Source: Thiobacter sp. AK1 (lineage in GTDB: Bacteria > Pseudomonadota > Gammaproteobacteria > Burkholderiales > Thiobacteraceae). From it: a DNA stretch of 43,357 bases. Under the pieces are notes generated by a model. That model saw nothing but the letters and a program-made list of their open reading frames with translations, did not search any database and was not told where the DNA came from. This document shows, in pieces, positions 27,192 to 39,642 of the stretch. The DNA is taken from contig NZ_JBAJEX010000012.1 of assembly GCF_039822265.1 (NCBI RefSeq), forward strand, positions 1-43,357. The letters are read 5' to 3'. The position numbers and the translations under genes were made by a program. Each line of letters begins with the position of its first letter. The stretch's first letter is position 1.

Positions 27192-27947
27192 ATGAGAGGC
27201 TTGCTAGTGTACGCGCTGCTGGGGTTTGCAGCTTTCGTGCCCGCGAAGGCGGACCTGGTGGACACGGTGGCGCGCGTGAAACCCGCGGTGGTGGCGGTGG
27301 GCAGCTTTCAGCCCATGCGCTCGCCCCAGTACGTCTTCCAGGGCACGGGCTTCGTGGTGGGACAGGGACTGTCCGTGGTGACCAATGCCCACGTGGCGCC
27401 CAAGACATTGGATACGGTACGCCAGGAACGCCTGATCGTGCTGGCGGAAGTGGAAGGGCGCCCCCAGGTGCGTGGCGCGCGCATCGCGCGTGTGGATTGG
27501 GAGCACGACCTTTTGCTGCTTGCCATCGACGGGCCGCCTCTGCCCGCCCTCGAGCTGGGCGATGCCACACGGGTGCGTGAAGGCATGGACGTGGCTTTCA
27601 CGGGCTTTCCCTTGGGCATGGCGCTGGGCTTGCGTCCCGTCACCCACCGCGGCATCGTCTCGGCAATCACGCCGGTGGCGACCCGCATGGCCAATGCGCG
27701 CGACCTTAGCCCCCAGGCTATCGAGCGTCTAAAGAAGCCTTTCTTCGTTTTCCAGCTGGACGCCACTGCCTATCCCGGCAACAGCGGCAGCCCGCTCTAC
27801 GATCCCCACACCGGTGAGGTGCTGGGGGTGCTCAACAGCGCCTTTATCAAGCAATCCAAGGAAGCGGCTATCAAGGAGCCCTCCGGCATCAGCTATGTGA
27901 TCCCAGCAACCTTTGTGCGCGCGCTAATGGAACAGGAACGGCCTTGA
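27192..27947 (+). CDS. Periplasmic trypsin-like (S1C-type) serine protease without PDZ domain
   Basis: A 251-residue exported protease. A signal peptide (MRGLLVYALLGFAAFVPAKA) precedes a trypsin-like domain related to DegP/HtrA. The catalytic triad is visible as His in VVTNAHVAP, Asp in WEHDLLLLAI and Ser in YPGNSGSPLYDP. The family's GSFQPMRSPQYVFQGTGFVV start and SGISYVIPATFVRALM end are also present. There is no PDZ domain after the protease domain, unlike DegP, so substrate selection must differ. A strong GGGGGGAG ribosome site precedes ATG 27192. Divergent from the tviB operon; its stop lies 4 bp from the stop of convergent bioA. Probably degrades or processes misfolded envelope proteins (family inference). 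Confidence 0.87.
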   Translation: MRGLLVYALLGFAAFVPAKADLVDTVARVKPAVVAVGSFQPMRSPQYVFQGTGFVVGQGLSVVTNAHVAPKTLDTVRQERLIVLAEVEGRPQVRGARIARVDWEHDLLLLAIDGPPLPALELGDATRVREGMDVAFTGFPLGMALGLRPVTHRGIVSAITPVATRMANARDLSPQAIERLKKPFFVFQLDATAYPGNSGSPLYDPHTGEVLGVLNSAFIKQSKEAAIKEPSGISYVIPATFVRALMEQERP

Positions 27948-27951
27948 GAGC

Positions 27952-29262
27952 TCAGAGCTGGTCGAGCACGGCCACGGTTCCTTTCACCAGGTGGGCGATC
28001 TCACCCTCCCCTATCACATAGGGCGGCATGAAATAGACCGTCGTCCCCAGCGGGCGCAAGAGCAGTTCCTGCGCCAGGGCGCGCTCGAAGAAGCGCCGGG
28101 AAAAGTCCGGGCCCGCGTCGTCCACCTCGAACGCCCAGATCATGCCCAAACGGCGGAAGTCGCGCACCCGCGGATGACGTATGATGGGTTCGGCGGCTCC
28201 GGTGAGCCGCTCGCCTAATTTTTGGTTCGCCTCGATCACCCGTCCTTCCTCGAAGATCTCCAATACCGCCAACGCCGCGCGACAGGCCAGTGGGTTACCG
28301 GTGTAAGAATGGGAGTGCAAAAAGCCGCGCGCGGTTAAATCGTCATAGAAAGCCGCATAGACCTCGTCGGTGGTGAGTACCACCGAGAGGGGCAGATAGC
28401 CACCCGTGAGGCCCTTGGATAGACACAGGAAATCGGGCGCGATGCCTGCTTGCTCGCAGGCAAACAGGGTGCCGGTGCGACCGAAACCCACGGCGATTTC
28501 GTCGGCGATTAGGTGTACCTGGTAGCGGTCACACAGAGCGCGCGCCCGGCGCAGGTATTCCGCATCGTACATGCCCATGCCGCCGGCACACTGCACCAGC
28601 GGCTCCAGGATCAGCGCGGCGGTCGTGGCATGGTGCGCGGCGAGCCAGGCTTCCAGCGCCTGGGCCGCGGTGATGGCATGATCCCGTGCGCTGATGCCGG
28701 GCGCGGCGCGGCGGAAGTCCGGTGTGGGCACCTGGTGGGTGGGGCGCAGCAGGGGCGCGTAGGTGGTCTTGAACAAAGGCACGTCGGTCACTGAAAGGGC
28801 CCCCAGCGTCTCGCCGTGGTAACCGTTTTCCAGGCTCACGAATCCGGTCTTTTCCGGTCGACCTCGGTTGGCCCAGTAGTGGAAACTCATCTTGAGGGCG
28901 ATCTCCACTGCCGAGGCGCCGTCCGAACCGTAGAAGGCATGGCCTAGCCGTCCCGGCGCCAGGCGCGCCAGGCGCTCGGACAGTTCCACCACGGGCCGGT
29001 GGCTGAAGCCGGCCAGGATCACATGTTCCAGGCGAGCCAGCTGATCCGTGATGGCGGCATTGATGCGTGGGTTGGCGTGGCCGAACAGGTTCACCCACCA
29101 GGAGCTGATGGCGTCCAGATAGCGCCGGCCGTCGAAGTCGTAGAGCCATGGTCCCTCGCCCCGGGCGATGGGGATGAGAGGCAGCGTCTCGTGTACCTTC
29201 ATCTGGGTGCAGGGATGCCAGACGGCGTGGCGGCTGCGGGCGAGCCATTGGGCGTTGGACAT
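27952..29262 (-). CDS. bioA: Adenosylmethionine-8-amino-7-oxononanoate aminotransferase
   Basis: A 436-residue class III PLP aminotransferase of biotin synthesis that converts 7-keto-8-aminopelargonate to 7,8-diaminopelargonate with SAM as amino donor. BioA-specific elements are [11 protein letters not shown] near the N-terminus, the [16 protein letters not shown] segment, [41 protein letters not shown], and [18 protein letters not shown]. The PLP lysine is in [14 protein letters not shown], and [16 protein letters not shown] follows. Length is normal. AGGA precedes ATG 29262. The other bio genes are not in the window. Divergent from the unknown gene at 29367 with 104 bp between starts. Confidence 0.96.
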   Translation of the reverse strand: MSNAQWLARSRHAVWHPCTQMKVHETLPLIPIARGEGPWLYDFDGRRYLDAISSWWVNLFGHANPRINAAITDQLARLEHVILAGFSHRPVVELSERLARLAPGRLGHAFYGSDGASAVEIALKMSFHYWANRGRPEKTGFVSLENGYHGETLGALSVTDVPLFKTTYAPLLRPTHQVPTPDFRRAAPGISARDHAITAAQALEAWLAAHHATTAALILEPLVQCAGGMGMYDAEYLRRARALCDRYQVHLIADEIAVGFGRTGTLFACEQAGIAPDFLCLSKGLTGGYLPLSVVLTTDEVYAAFYDDLTARGFLHSHSYTGNPLACRAALAVLEIFEEGRVIEANQKLGERLTGAAEPIIRHPRVRDFRRLGMIWAFEVDDAGPDFSRRFFERALAQELLLRPLGTTVYFMPPYVIGEGEIAHLVKGTVAVLDQL

Positions 29263-29366
29263 GGATCTTCCTCGGGTTGGGATGAACCGATTCTAAACCG
29301 GGCGGGATTGTCTGCCGCTATCCACTTGGCGTAGATTTTTCGCACTTGGCACAAAGAGGACCGTGC

Positions 29367-29996
29367 ATGGAAATCTTTCAGCGCATCGCCGCCCAGATGG
29401 CGGCCGTGGCCCTGCCGTTGTACGCGGTGAGCCTCACCGCCGTGCCCCGGGCCGACACGCCGGTGCTCCTGTTTCTGCACTGGCATGGCTTCCGTCGCGC
29501 GGGTGCGCGTGCTGCCCTGCGGCCCGTGCCGGGCTCGGCGCTGCAGCTCAACGACCGCTGGCAAGCCTTGGAGGAGATCGACGCGGCCATGCTGGAGGCG
29601 GGCTGGCGCCTGGGCGCCTGGGACGTGGAGCGGGAAGAGCACCGCGCTTGCACCCGCGTGGGCGCCAGTAGCCGCGAAGCCCTGGAATGTTTACAGGCCT
29701 TCGGCGAACACACGGATCGCCAGGCGGCGGAGGCCCTGCTCTTGGCCGAGGCGCCGGACCGGGAAGCCCTGCTCCAAGTGGGCGCGGAGAAAGGCTTCGT
29801 GCGCTGGCAATTCCGGCCCGTGCGCGGGGGCCTGTGGGCGGGGACCCCGGGCGATGAGACCCTGTGCGCCGACGGCAGCCGCACGCCCCCCTGCCCGGTG
29901 GCGCCGCGCCCTGCAAGCCACGGCGGGCGTGGGGAGCGGCCGGTGCGACGCACCGTTTACCGCCTGGGGCGCATCACCCGCTTGATCCTGCCCTGA
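29367..29996 (+). CDS. Protein of unknown function upstream of groESL
   Basis: A 209-residue protein that I cannot place in a family. It has no clear signal peptide; residues 8-23 (AAQMAAVALPLYAVSL) are mildly hydrophobic. It is rich in Ala, Arg and Trp: LLFLHWHGFRRAGARAAL, WQALEEIDAAMLEAGWRLGAWDVEREEHRACTRVG, then a C-terminal strand region (KGFVRWQFRPVRGGLWAG) and an Arg-rich end. ATG 29367 has AAAGAGGA before it. An in-frame TTG at 29346 is less likely. It may be monocistronic: a candidate heat-shock promoter for groES starts only 7 bp after its stop. GC-rich shadow coding cannot be fully excluded, but the ribosome site and gap-filling length favour a real gene. Confidence 0.6.
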   Translation: MEIFQRIAAQMAAVALPLYAVSLTAVPRADTPVLLFLHWHGFRRAGARAALRPVPGSALQLNDRWQALEEIDAAMLEAGWRLGAWDVEREEHRACTRVGASSREALECLQAFGEHTDRQAAEALLLAEAPDREALLQVGAEKGFVRWQFRPVRGGLWAGTPGDETLCADGSRTPPCPVAPRPASHGGRGERPVRRTVYRLGRITRLILP

Positions 29997-30002
29997 CCCC
30001 CT

Positions 30003-30030
30003 CTTGAAATCCGGGGGCATGCCCTCACAT
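30003..30030 (+). promoter_or_regulatory. Candidate sigma-32 (RpoH) promoter of groESL copy 1
   Basis: CTTGAAA at 30003-30009 matches the sigma-32 -35 consensus exactly. CCTCACAT at 30023-30030, 13 bp later, matches CCCCATNT at six of eight positions. It lies 120 bp before the groES1 start. No CIRCE element is visible between 29997 and 30149, unlike the second groESL copy. Assignment rests on consensus matching only. Confidence 0.5.
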
Positions 30031-30149
30031 TCCGCCCCGCCGGCCGTGGCGCACCGGCATGGCTTCCGCGCTTGGCGGAGTGCCTCCTGCTGGTCGGCTG
30101 CGGCCTAGGTCTATCCGAAGGTAATCTGCAATCGCATAGGAGATTCGAG

Positions 30150-30467
30150 ATGCACATTCGTCCCCTTTACGACCGGATTATCGTCAAGCGGATCGAGCAG
30201 CAGCGTCAGACCGCCTCCGGCATCGTCATCCCGGACACCGCCGGCGAGAAGCCGGAGCAGGGCGAGGTCCTGGCCGTGGGGCCCGGGAAGCTGCTGGACA
30301 ACGGCACGGTGAGGCCCCTGGAAGTCAAGGTCGGCGACCGGGTCCTGTTCAGCAAGTACGGCGGTCAGACCGTCAAGGTGGAAGGCGAGGAACTGCTGGT
30401 GCTGCGTGAGGAAGACGTGCTCGGCATCATCGAGCAGGATGCCGCCGGCGCCAAGAAGGCTGCGTGA
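30150..30467 (+). CDS. groES: Co-chaperonin GroES, copy 1
   Basis: A 105-residue co-chaperonin forming the heptameric lid of GroEL. It has the family start [17 protein letters not shown], the mobile loop [22 protein letters not shown], the [11 protein letters not shown] strand and the end [15 protein letters not shown]. It carries a 9-residue C-terminal extension beyond GroES copy 2, reading about [13 protein letters not shown] 30150 is preceded by an AGGAGA ribosome site. It lies 32 bp before groEL copy 1, forming an operon. Confidence 0.97.
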   Translation: MHIRPLYDRIIVKRIEQQRQTASGIVIPDTAGEKPEQGEVLAVGPGKLLDNGTVRPLEVKVGDRVLFSKYGGQTVKVEGEELLVLREEDVLGIIEQDAAGAKKAA

Positions 30468-30493
30468 TCCGTCTGGTTTGTCGCAAGGAGTAG

Positions 30494-32122
<1,629 letters not shown>

Positions 32123-32139
32123 TCGGGCCAAAGTCGGCG

Positions 32140-32168
32140 AAAACCCTCCCCCAGTGGGAGGGTTTTTT
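32140..32168 (+). terminator. Intrinsic terminator after groEL copy 1
   Basis: AAAACCCTCCC (32140-32150) pairs perfectly with GGGAGGGTTTT (32156-32166) around a 5-nt loop, followed by further T residues to 32168. It ends the first groESL operon 18 bp after its stop codon. The 324-bp gap 32123-32446 holds this terminator, the groESL2 promoter and the CIRCE element; nothing else is seen in it. Confidence 0.92.
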
Positions 32169-32266
32169 GTGCCGCAACCGCCAGCAACCGGGCGGTGTGC
32201 ACCGAATGGCTCGTGGCGGCGGCTCGGACTGTGGGGGCGGCTTTAGCGGCCATTGCAGCGTCAGCG

Positions 32267-32296
32267 CTTGAACTTTCGGATGCTGGCCCCTATCAT
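32267..32296 (+). promoter_or_regulatory. Promoter of groESL copy 2 (sigma-70, possibly overlapping sigma-32)
   Basis: TTGAAC (32268-32273) and TATCAT (32291-32296) are 17 bp apart, a good sigma-70 pair. The same stretch also reads CTTGAAC-N13-CCCCTATC (32267-32294), which resembles a sigma-32 promoter with the same spacing as the candidate before groES1. The -10 ends where the CIRCE element begins. Confidence 0.75.
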
Positions 32297-32322
32297 TAGC
32301 ACTCCTCGCGGCAGAGTGCTAA
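32296..32322 (+). promoter_or_regulatory. CIRCE element (HrcA operator) ahead of groESL copy 2
   Basis: TTAGCACTC and GAGTGCTAA form a perfect 9-bp inverted repeat with the canonical 9-bp spacer, matching the CIRCE consensus exactly. It overlaps the end of the -10 hexamer and the expected transcription start, the usual position for repression by HrcA. The hrcA gene is not in this window. Confidence 0.97.
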
Positions 32323-32446
32323 CACGCCTGCGCCGTGCAAGCGGTGTCTTGCCGACCGATACGGCGGCGGCACGTCAGGCCAGGGCAGTTTGGGACTGGC
32401 CGATCTGGATTCCCCGTTTCAACGCAAAACCTCAGGAGACCAAAGC

Positions 32447-32737
32447 ATGAAAATCCGACCCCTCCATGACCGTGTCATCGTCAAGCGTGTCGAGGAAGAG
32501 CGCAAAACCGCCTCCGGTATCGTCATTCCCGATACCGCCGCGGAGAAGCCGGACCAGGGCGAAGTCATCGCCGTGGGTCCCGGCAAGCGCGATGATGCGG
32601 GCAAACTCATTCCCATGGACGTGAAGGTGGGCGACCGGGTCCTGTTTGGCAAATATGCCGGCCAGACCGTGAAAGTGGAAGGCGAAGAGCTGCTCGTGAT
32701 GCGTGAAGAAGACATCATGGGCGTGATCGAAAAATAA
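32447..32737 (+). CDS. groES: Co-chaperonin GroES, copy 2
   Basis: A 96-residue GroES of standard length and sequence: [18 protein letters not shown], the mobile loop [39 protein letters not shown] and the end [12 protein letters not shown]. An AGGAGA ribosome site lies upstream of ATG 32447. It follows the CIRCE-controlled promoter by about 125 bp and is 89 bp ahead of groEL copy 2. It is close to GroES copy 1 but lacks that copy's C-terminal extension. Confidence 0.97.
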   Translation: MKIRPLHDRVIVKRVEEERKTASGIVIPDTAAEKPDQGEVIAVGPGKRDDAGKLIPMDVKVGDRVLFGKYAGQTVKVEGEELLVMREEDIMGVIEK

Positions 32738-32805
32738 ATCCCCATGCAACGCGAAGGCGCCGGATGAGTGAAGACTTTTTGCCGGGCGTCGTTCGTGCTC
32801 GATGA

Positions 32806-34464
<1,659 letters not shown>

Positions 34465-34496
34465 CGCCCCCGGCGCCACGCTGGCTTGCATCGGAC

Positions 34497-34528
34497 GAAC
34501 CCCGCCTTGCGCGGGGTTCATTTCTTTT
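34497..34528 (+). terminator. Intrinsic terminator after groEL copy 2
   Basis: GAACCCCGC (34497-34505) pairs with GCGGGGTTC (34511-34519) around a 5-nt loop, followed by ATTTCTTTT. It separates the second groESL operon from the GGDEF/EAL gene. Confidence 0.88.
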
Positions 34529-34609
34529 GAGCGCCGGGACTCAAGCCGCCACCTGGCCTGCCGCTATCCACGGGGACTGGCGGCGTTATCATTTCCCCCG
34601 ACGCGCTCC

Positions 34610-36979
34610 ATGACTTCCGACCGTTCTTCTCCTTCCCGCTCTGGACCGGCCCTGATCCTGGGCTTTGGCCTCGTTTGTCTGCTCCTCGCCGCGACTGCCA
34701 CCACTGCCCTGTGGCAGATGCGCGCCGCGAACGGCCGCCTGGAGCGCATCGTGGTCGAGGCCAACGTCAAGGTGGCGCATCTCAACGCCATGCAATCGGC
34801 CTCACGGGAGCGGGCGCTGGTGGTGCAATCGATGTTGCTCACCCGCGATCCCTTCGAGCGCGACCGGCTCATGCTGCGTTTTCGTGAACTGGCGCGCGAG
34901 TACGTGATCCACCGCGACGCATTGCGTGGCATGCCCTTGACGCCCGCCGAGCAGGCCGCGCTGGAGGCTGCCCGCCGCAAGACTCGCGCCTCCACCGCCC
35001 TCATGGAGCAGGTGGTAAGCCTGCTGGAGGAGGAGCGCGACGCGGTCGCAGAACGCGTGCTCATGGACCAAGCGCTGCCGGCCCAGCAGGCGGTATATGT
35101 CCATTTCAAGGACTTGCTGGCACTGCAGCAAGCAGCCAATGCCCGCGCCCTGGAAGAAGCCCGGCGCGATTATCGACGCGCCTTCGCGGGGGTGGCGGCG
35201 CTCGGGGTGGCGGCGGTATTACTTGCCATCTTCATCGCGGTACGGGTCATCAGGCGGGCGCTGACGGCGGAGCGGGCGCTGGCGGAGGAACGGGACCGCG
35301 CCGAGATTACCCTCCATTCCATCGGCGATGCTGTCATCACTACCGATGCCGAGGGACGCGTGCGTCACCTCAATGCGATGGCGGAACGTCTCACCGGCTG
35401 GACGTTGGCGGAAGCCGTCGGCCGTCCTGTTGAAGACATCTACCGCGTGGTGGACGAGCGCGATCGCCGCCCTCTACGGGGGGTCATCGCCAGCGCGCTG
35501 GCCGACGCGCCCGCTACCCTCACGCCGTTGGTACCCGTGCTGCTGGACCGCCAGGGCAAGGAGTGCGCCATCGAGCAGACGGTCTCTCCCATCCGCGCCA
35601 GGGATGGCCGCATCCTGGGTGCCGTGGTCGTGTTCCGCGACGTCACCACCGAGCGTGTGTTGGCCCAGGAGCTCGCCTGGCAGGCGAGCCACGACCCTTT
35701 GACGGGGCTTCTCAACCGCCACGAGTTCGAGCGGCGGCTCGCCCATCTCGCCGACCGGGGACGCATACGGGGCGAAAGCCACGTGCTGCTCTACCTGGAC
35801 CTGGACCAATTCAAGCTGGTCAACGACACCTGCGGTCACCTCGCGGGCGACGAATTGTTGCGTCAGCTTGCCGCCGTGCTGCCGGCGCGGCTGCGGCCTC
35901 AGGATACGCTGGCCCGCCTGGGCGGGGATGAGTTCGGTGTGTTGCTGCCTGGTGCCACCGTGACGCAGGGTGAGGCCGTGGCCGAAGCGTTGCGTCAGGC
36001 GATCGCGGAATTCCGTTTCGTCTGGAGGGACAAGACCTTCACCGTAGGGGCGTCCATGGGGCTGGTGGAACTGGGCGCGGACTGTGGCGATCTGCCGGCC
36101 CTGTTGGCCGCCGCTGACACCGCCTGCTACATGGCCAAGGAACGCGGCCGCAACCGCGTGTTCGTGCACCGGGCGAGCGACGCCGAAGTGCGCCGCCGCT
36201 ATGGCGAGATCGAGTGGGTGAATCAGCTCACGCGCGCCTTCGAAGAGAACCGCTTCCTGCTCTATTTTCAGGAAATCCATCCCCTGCCTCTGGGCCAGAC
36301 CTGCCGCCGCCGGGAAATCCTCCTGCGCATGCTGGACGAGGAAGGCCGCTTGGTTCCGCCCATGGCCTTCATCCCGGCGGCGGAGCGCTACAACCTGATG
36401 CCCACCCTGGACCGCTGGGTGGTGCGCAACACCTTTGCTTGGCTTGCGCAAAACCGGGAGGCGCTCTGTCCCGAGGCCGTGCTCAGCATCAATCTCTCGG
36501 GCCAATCCTTGGGGGACGAAGACTTCGCCGACTTCGTGTTGGACCAGCTCAAGCAGCAGTACATCGAGGCACGCCACGTCTGTTTCGAGATCACGGAGAC
36601 TGCGGCTATTACCAACCTGAGCCGGGCGCTACGTCTCATGAACACGCTGCGCGCCGTGGGTTGCGCCTTCTCCCTGGACGATTTCGGCAGCGGCATGTCC
36701 TCCTTTGCCTATCTCAAGAACCTGCCCGTGGATTCCCTCAAGATCGATGGTGCCTTCGTGCGCGACATGCTCACCGACCCGGTGGACTTCGCCATGGTGG
36801 AGGCGATCGCCCGCATTGGCCACGTGATGGGATTGGCCACCATCGCCGAATACGTGGAGAACGACGAGACCGTGCGTCACCTCACGGCCCTGGGTGTGGA
36901 CTATGCCCAGGGCTATGGCGTGCACCGGCCCGAGCCGCTCTCTCTGGAGGCGCCGGCCAACCAGCGACAAGCGGACTAA
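34610..36979 (+). CDS. PAS-GGDEF-EAL membrane protein (cyclic di-GMP turnover)
   Basis: A 789-residue inner-membrane signalling protein. Helices at about 13-34 and 195-213 enclose a helical periplasmic sensor region. A PAS domain follows (DAVITTDAEGRVRHLNAMAERLTGW), then a GGDEF domain with an intact GGDEF motif (residues 438-442, LARLGGDEFGVLLP) and an EAL domain. In the EAL domain the signature reads EILLR instead of EALLR, but SINLSGQS, FEITETAAI, DDFGSGMSSFAYL and the lysine in DSLKIDGAFV are present. Both cyclase and phosphodiesterase activity are plausible; the YFQEIHPL segment in place of YQPI is unusual. The stop is 9 bp ahead of the CBS-DUF294 gene, so the two are likely one transcript. 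Confidence 0.9.
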   Translation: MTSDRSSPSRSGPALILGFGLVCLLLAATATTALWQMRAANGRLERIVVEANVKVAHLNAMQSASRERALVVQSMLLTRDPFERDRLMLRFRELAREYVIHRDALRGMPLTPAEQAALEAARRKTRASTALMEQVVSLLEEERDAVAERVLMDQALPAQQAVYVHFKDLLALQQAANARALEEARRDYRRAFAGVAALGVAAVLLAIFIAVRVIRRALTAERALAEERDRAEITLHSIGDAVITTDAEGRVRHLNAMAERLTGWTLAEAVGRPVEDIYRVVDERDRRPLRGVIASALADAPATLTPLVPVLLDRQGKECAIEQTVSPIRARDGRILGAVVVFRDVTTERVLAQELAWQASHDPLTGLLNRHEFERRLAHLADRGRIRGESHVLLYLDLDQFKLVNDTCGHLAGDELLRQLAAVLPARLRPQDTLARLGGDEFGVLLPGATVTQGEAVAEALRQAIAEFRFVWRDKTFTVGASMGLVELGADCGDLPALLAAADTACYMAKERGRNRVFVHRASDAEVRRRYGEIEWVNQLTRAFEENRFLLYFQEIHPLPLGQTCRRREILLRMLDEEGRLVPPMAFIPAAERYNLMPTLDRWVVRNTFAWLAQNREALCPEAVLSINLSGQSLGDEDFADFVLDQLKQQYIEARHVCFEITETAAITNLSRALRLMNTLRAVGCAFSLDDFGSGMSSFAYLKNLPVDSLKIDGAFVRDMLTDPVDFAMVEAIARIGHVMGLATIAEYVENDETVRHLTALGVDYAQGYGVHRPEPLSLEAPANQRQAD

Positions 36980-36988
36980 GGTGATGGC

Positions 36989-38887
36989 ATGAGTGAAGCC
37001 GCTGCCCTGCCTGCCAGTCTGCTCAACGCCACCATCGCCCATCTGTCTCGCTTCGCGCCCTTTTCCGAGATGCACCGCGAGGACTTGGCATGGATGGTGG
37101 CCCGCCTATCTGTGGTTTATACGCCCAAGGGTGGCGTGCTGCTCGATCCTGCCCAGGGCCGGGTGACCCATTTCTACGTGGTCAAGCAGGGCGCGGTGGT
37201 AGGCGAGGCCAGCGCCGGCAGTGGCGATGCGCACACGCAATTGGTGGAGGGCGAGTGTTTCCCCCTGGGCGCATTGCTCGCCCACCGGCCCGTGAGCAAC
37301 GTCTATCGTGCCGCCGAGGACACCTTCTGCTACCGTCTGGCGGCCGCTGATTTCGATGCCTTACTCACGCGCTCGCCACCCTTTCAGGATTTTTGCACGC
37401 GGCGGCTGGCCCATCTGCTGGAGCGCTCGCGCCAATTGATCCAGGCGCAATACACCCAGGCGAGCGCCGCCCAGCAACCGTTGTCGAGCCCGCTGTCAGC
37501 CCTCCTGCGCCGGCCTCCCGTGACCTGCGCGCCCCAGCTATCCATCCGCGAGGCCCTGGCGCGCATGCAGCAGCAAAACGTGGGTTCCATCATCGTGGTC
37601 GAAGGGGAAGCGCCGGTAGGCATCTTCACCCTGCACGACCTGCTGGCGCGCGTGGCGTTAGCGGGCCAGGATCTTGCCGCGCCCATTGCCAGCGTGATGA
37701 CGCGCGCGCCTCTTGGGCTTCCCGAGAGGGCCACGGCCCATGAGGCCGCGCTGCTGATGGCGCGTCATGGTATCCGTCATGTACTGGTGGTGGACGACGG
37801 GCGACTCAAAGGCGTGATTTCGGAGCGGGATTTGTTCTCCCTGCAGCGGGTGGGGCTGACCCAGATCAGCACCAGCGTGCGCACCGCAGCCAGCGTCGAG
37901 GAACTGGCTTCGCTTGCCGCGGACATTCGTGCCCTGGCGCATGCGATGCTCGCCCAAGGGGTGGGTGCCGAGCAGCTCACCCAGCTCATCTCCACCCTAA
38001 ACGATCTGCTCACCGACCGCATCATAGAACTGACGCGCGCCCCCTTTGGTGTGCAGGACATCCGTTTCTGCTGGCTGGCGTTGGGCTCGGAGGGACGACT
38101 GGAGCAGACCCTGGCCACCGACCAGGACAACGGTATCGTGTTCGCCGCCAGCGAAGCGGAGGCCAAGGTCATCCGCGAGCGGCTCATACCCTTTGCGCGG
38201 GCAGTGAACGAGGCGCTGGATAGCTGCGGTTTCCCTCTGTGCAAGGGTGGGGTGATGGCCGCCAATCCCCAGTGGTGCCTCACCCTCGCCGGCTGGCAGA
38301 AGCTGTTTGCCAACTGGATCGACCAGGGAGACCCCGAGGCTTTGCTCAATGCCTCGATCTTTTTCGACTTTCGCGCGCTGAGCGGCGATGCGACGCTGGC
38401 CGAAGCGTTGCGCGGCTGGCTTGCCCGCGAGGCCCGCGCCAATCCCCGTTTCCTGCACCAGATGGCGGCCAATGCCCTGCGCAACTGTCCGCCTCTAGGG
38501 GTGGTGCGCGACTTCGTGCTGGAATCCAAGGGCGAGTATGCGCATACCATCGACCTCAAGCTGAATGGCACCACGCCCTTCGTCGATGCGGCACGCATCT
38601 ACAGTTTGGCGGCGGGCGATACGCATACCAACACGGTACAGCGCTTGCGGGCAGCCGCCGCCGCAAGACTTTTGCCGGAGGATGAGGTTGAAGCCTGGAG
38701 CGAGGCCTTCCTGTTCATCCAGCTCCTCAAGCTGCGTCACCAGCACTGGCAGGAACGGGAAGGTCAACCTCTGCACAATCACGTGAATCCCAACGATCTC
38801 AACGAGCTGGAACGGCGCATCCTCAAGGAAGCCTTCCGCCAGGCGCGCAAGTTGCAAACCCGGCTCGCGCTCGATTACGGCCTCTGA
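36989..38887 (+). CDS. cNMP-binding / CBS / DUF294 nucleotidyltransferase-like regulatory protein
   Basis: A 632-residue cytoplasmic protein. A cyclic-nucleotide-binding-like domain (about 20-140, FYVVKQGAVVGEAS, VEGECFPLGALL) is followed by a CBS pair (about 170-290, REALARMQQQNVGSIIVVEG and MARHGIRHVLVVDDGRLKGVISERDL). A DUF294 nucleotidyltransferase domain contains LGSEGRLEQTLATDQDNGIVF (about 364-384), keeping the GS and DxD residues of the pol-beta fold. The C-terminal DUF294_C region ends near ERRILKEAFRQARKLQ. The layout resembles a GlnD-like enzyme gated by nucleotides. Homologous genes sit beside a DnaQ-like exonuclease and an acetate-type symporter in pseudomonads (PA3232-PA3235 in P. 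aeruginosa), as here. The modified target is unknown. Confidence 0.88.
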   Translation: MSEAAALPASLLNATIAHLSRFAPFSEMHREDLAWMVARLSVVYTPKGGVLLDPAQGRVTHFYVVKQGAVVGEASAGSGDAHTQLVEGECFPLGALLAHRPVSNVYRAAEDTFCYRLAAADFDALLTRSPPFQDFCTRRLAHLLERSRQLIQAQYTQASAAQQPLSSPLSALLRRPPVTCAPQLSIREALARMQQQNVGSIIVVEGEAPVGIFTLHDLLARVALAGQDLAAPIASVMTRAPLGLPERATAHEAALLMARHGIRHVLVVDDGRLKGVISERDLFSLQRVGLTQISTSVRTAASVEELASLAADIRALAHAMLAQGVGAEQLTQLISTLNDLLTDRIIELTRAPFGVQDIRFCWLALGSEGRLEQTLATDQDNGIVFAASEAEAKVIRERLIPFARAVNEALDSCGFPLCKGGVMAANPQWCLTLAGWQKLFANWIDQGDPEALLNASIFFDFRALSGDATLAEALRGWLAREARANPRFLHQMAANALRNCPPLGVVRDFVLESKGEYAHTIDLKLNGTTPFVDAARIYSLAAGDTHTNTVQRLRAAAAARLLPEDEVEAWSEAFLFIQLLKLRHQHWQEREGQPLHNHVNPNDLNELERRILKEAFRQARKLQTRLALDYGL

Positions 38888-38901
38888 AGCGGGCGAAAGG
38901 C

Positions 38902-39624
38902 ATGGATCTTTTTGGCTGGCTGCGGCGCTTGACTGCGCCTGCCCTCGATCCGATCCATCGGGCGCGGCTGGCGGCCTGGCAGCGGCGCCCTGCTGTCGAT
39001 AGACACCGCCCATTTGCGGCATTGCGCTGGGTGGTGGTGGATGTGGAATCCAGCGGGCTCGATGTCTGGCACGATCGGCTCATCTCCATCGGCGCGGTGG
39101 CCCTTGCCGGGGAAGTCCTTGCGCTGGGCGACAGCCTGGAGGTCGTGCTCCAGCAAGAGGAGGTCAGTGGCACGGCCAACATCCTGGTGCACGGCATCGG
39201 CGGCACCGCCCAACGAGCTGGCCTTCCGCCGCCGGAGGCATTGCTGCGTTTTCTGGAATACACCGGGCGCGATCCTCTGGTGGCTTTCCATGCTGCCTTC
39301 GACGTCATCATGATTTGGCGCGCCCTGCGCGACACGCTGGGTCTGCGCTGGAAGCCGGTAGTACTCGACCTTGCCGACCTCCTGCCGGCGCTGTTTCCCG
39401 CTCTGGGGTTGCGTACCCTGGACGAGTGGCTGGCTTACTTCAGCATCGACCATTATGCCCGCCACCAGGCCCTCTCGGATGCCTATGCCACGGCCCAGCT
39501 CATGCAGGTGGCCTTGGCCCGCGCGCGTGAGCAGGGCTATGGCGATCTCGCCACCCTGCTGCGGCTGGCGCGGGACCAGCGTGCCCTGGCGCGGTTCGGC
39601 CGCGCTGGAATTTTCGTATCGTGA
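38902..39624 (+). CDS. DnaQ-like (DEDDh) 3'-5' exonuclease
   Basis: A 240-residue exonuclease-fold protein. The catalytic acids are seen in the three expected places: Asp47 and Glu49 in VVVDVESSGLD, the Asp of VAFHAAFDVIMI, and the His/Asp pair in RHQALSDAYATAQL. This makes it a DEDDh enzyme like the proofreading subunit epsilon. It lacks the polymerase-binding tail and has an N-terminal ~40-residue extension (MDLFGWLRRLTAPALD), so it is unlikely to be the replicative epsilon. It lies 14 bp after the DUF294 gene and upstream of the symporter genes, a conserved neighbourhood. The substrate may be a small nucleic acid or signalling nucleotide (inference). Confidence 0.88.
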   Translation: MDLFGWLRRLTAPALDPIHRARLAAWQRRPAVDRHRPFAALRWVVVDVESSGLDVWHDRLISIGAVALAGEVLALGDSLEVVLQQEEVSGTANILVHGIGGTAQRAGLPPPEALLRFLEYTGRDPLVAFHAAFDVIMIWRALRDTLGLRWKPVVLDLADLLPALFPALGLRTLDEWLAYFSIDHYARHQALSDAYATAQLMQVALARAREQGYGDLATLLRLARDQRALARFGRAGIFVS

Positions 39625-39642
39625 AACCGCGTAGCACGTTTC

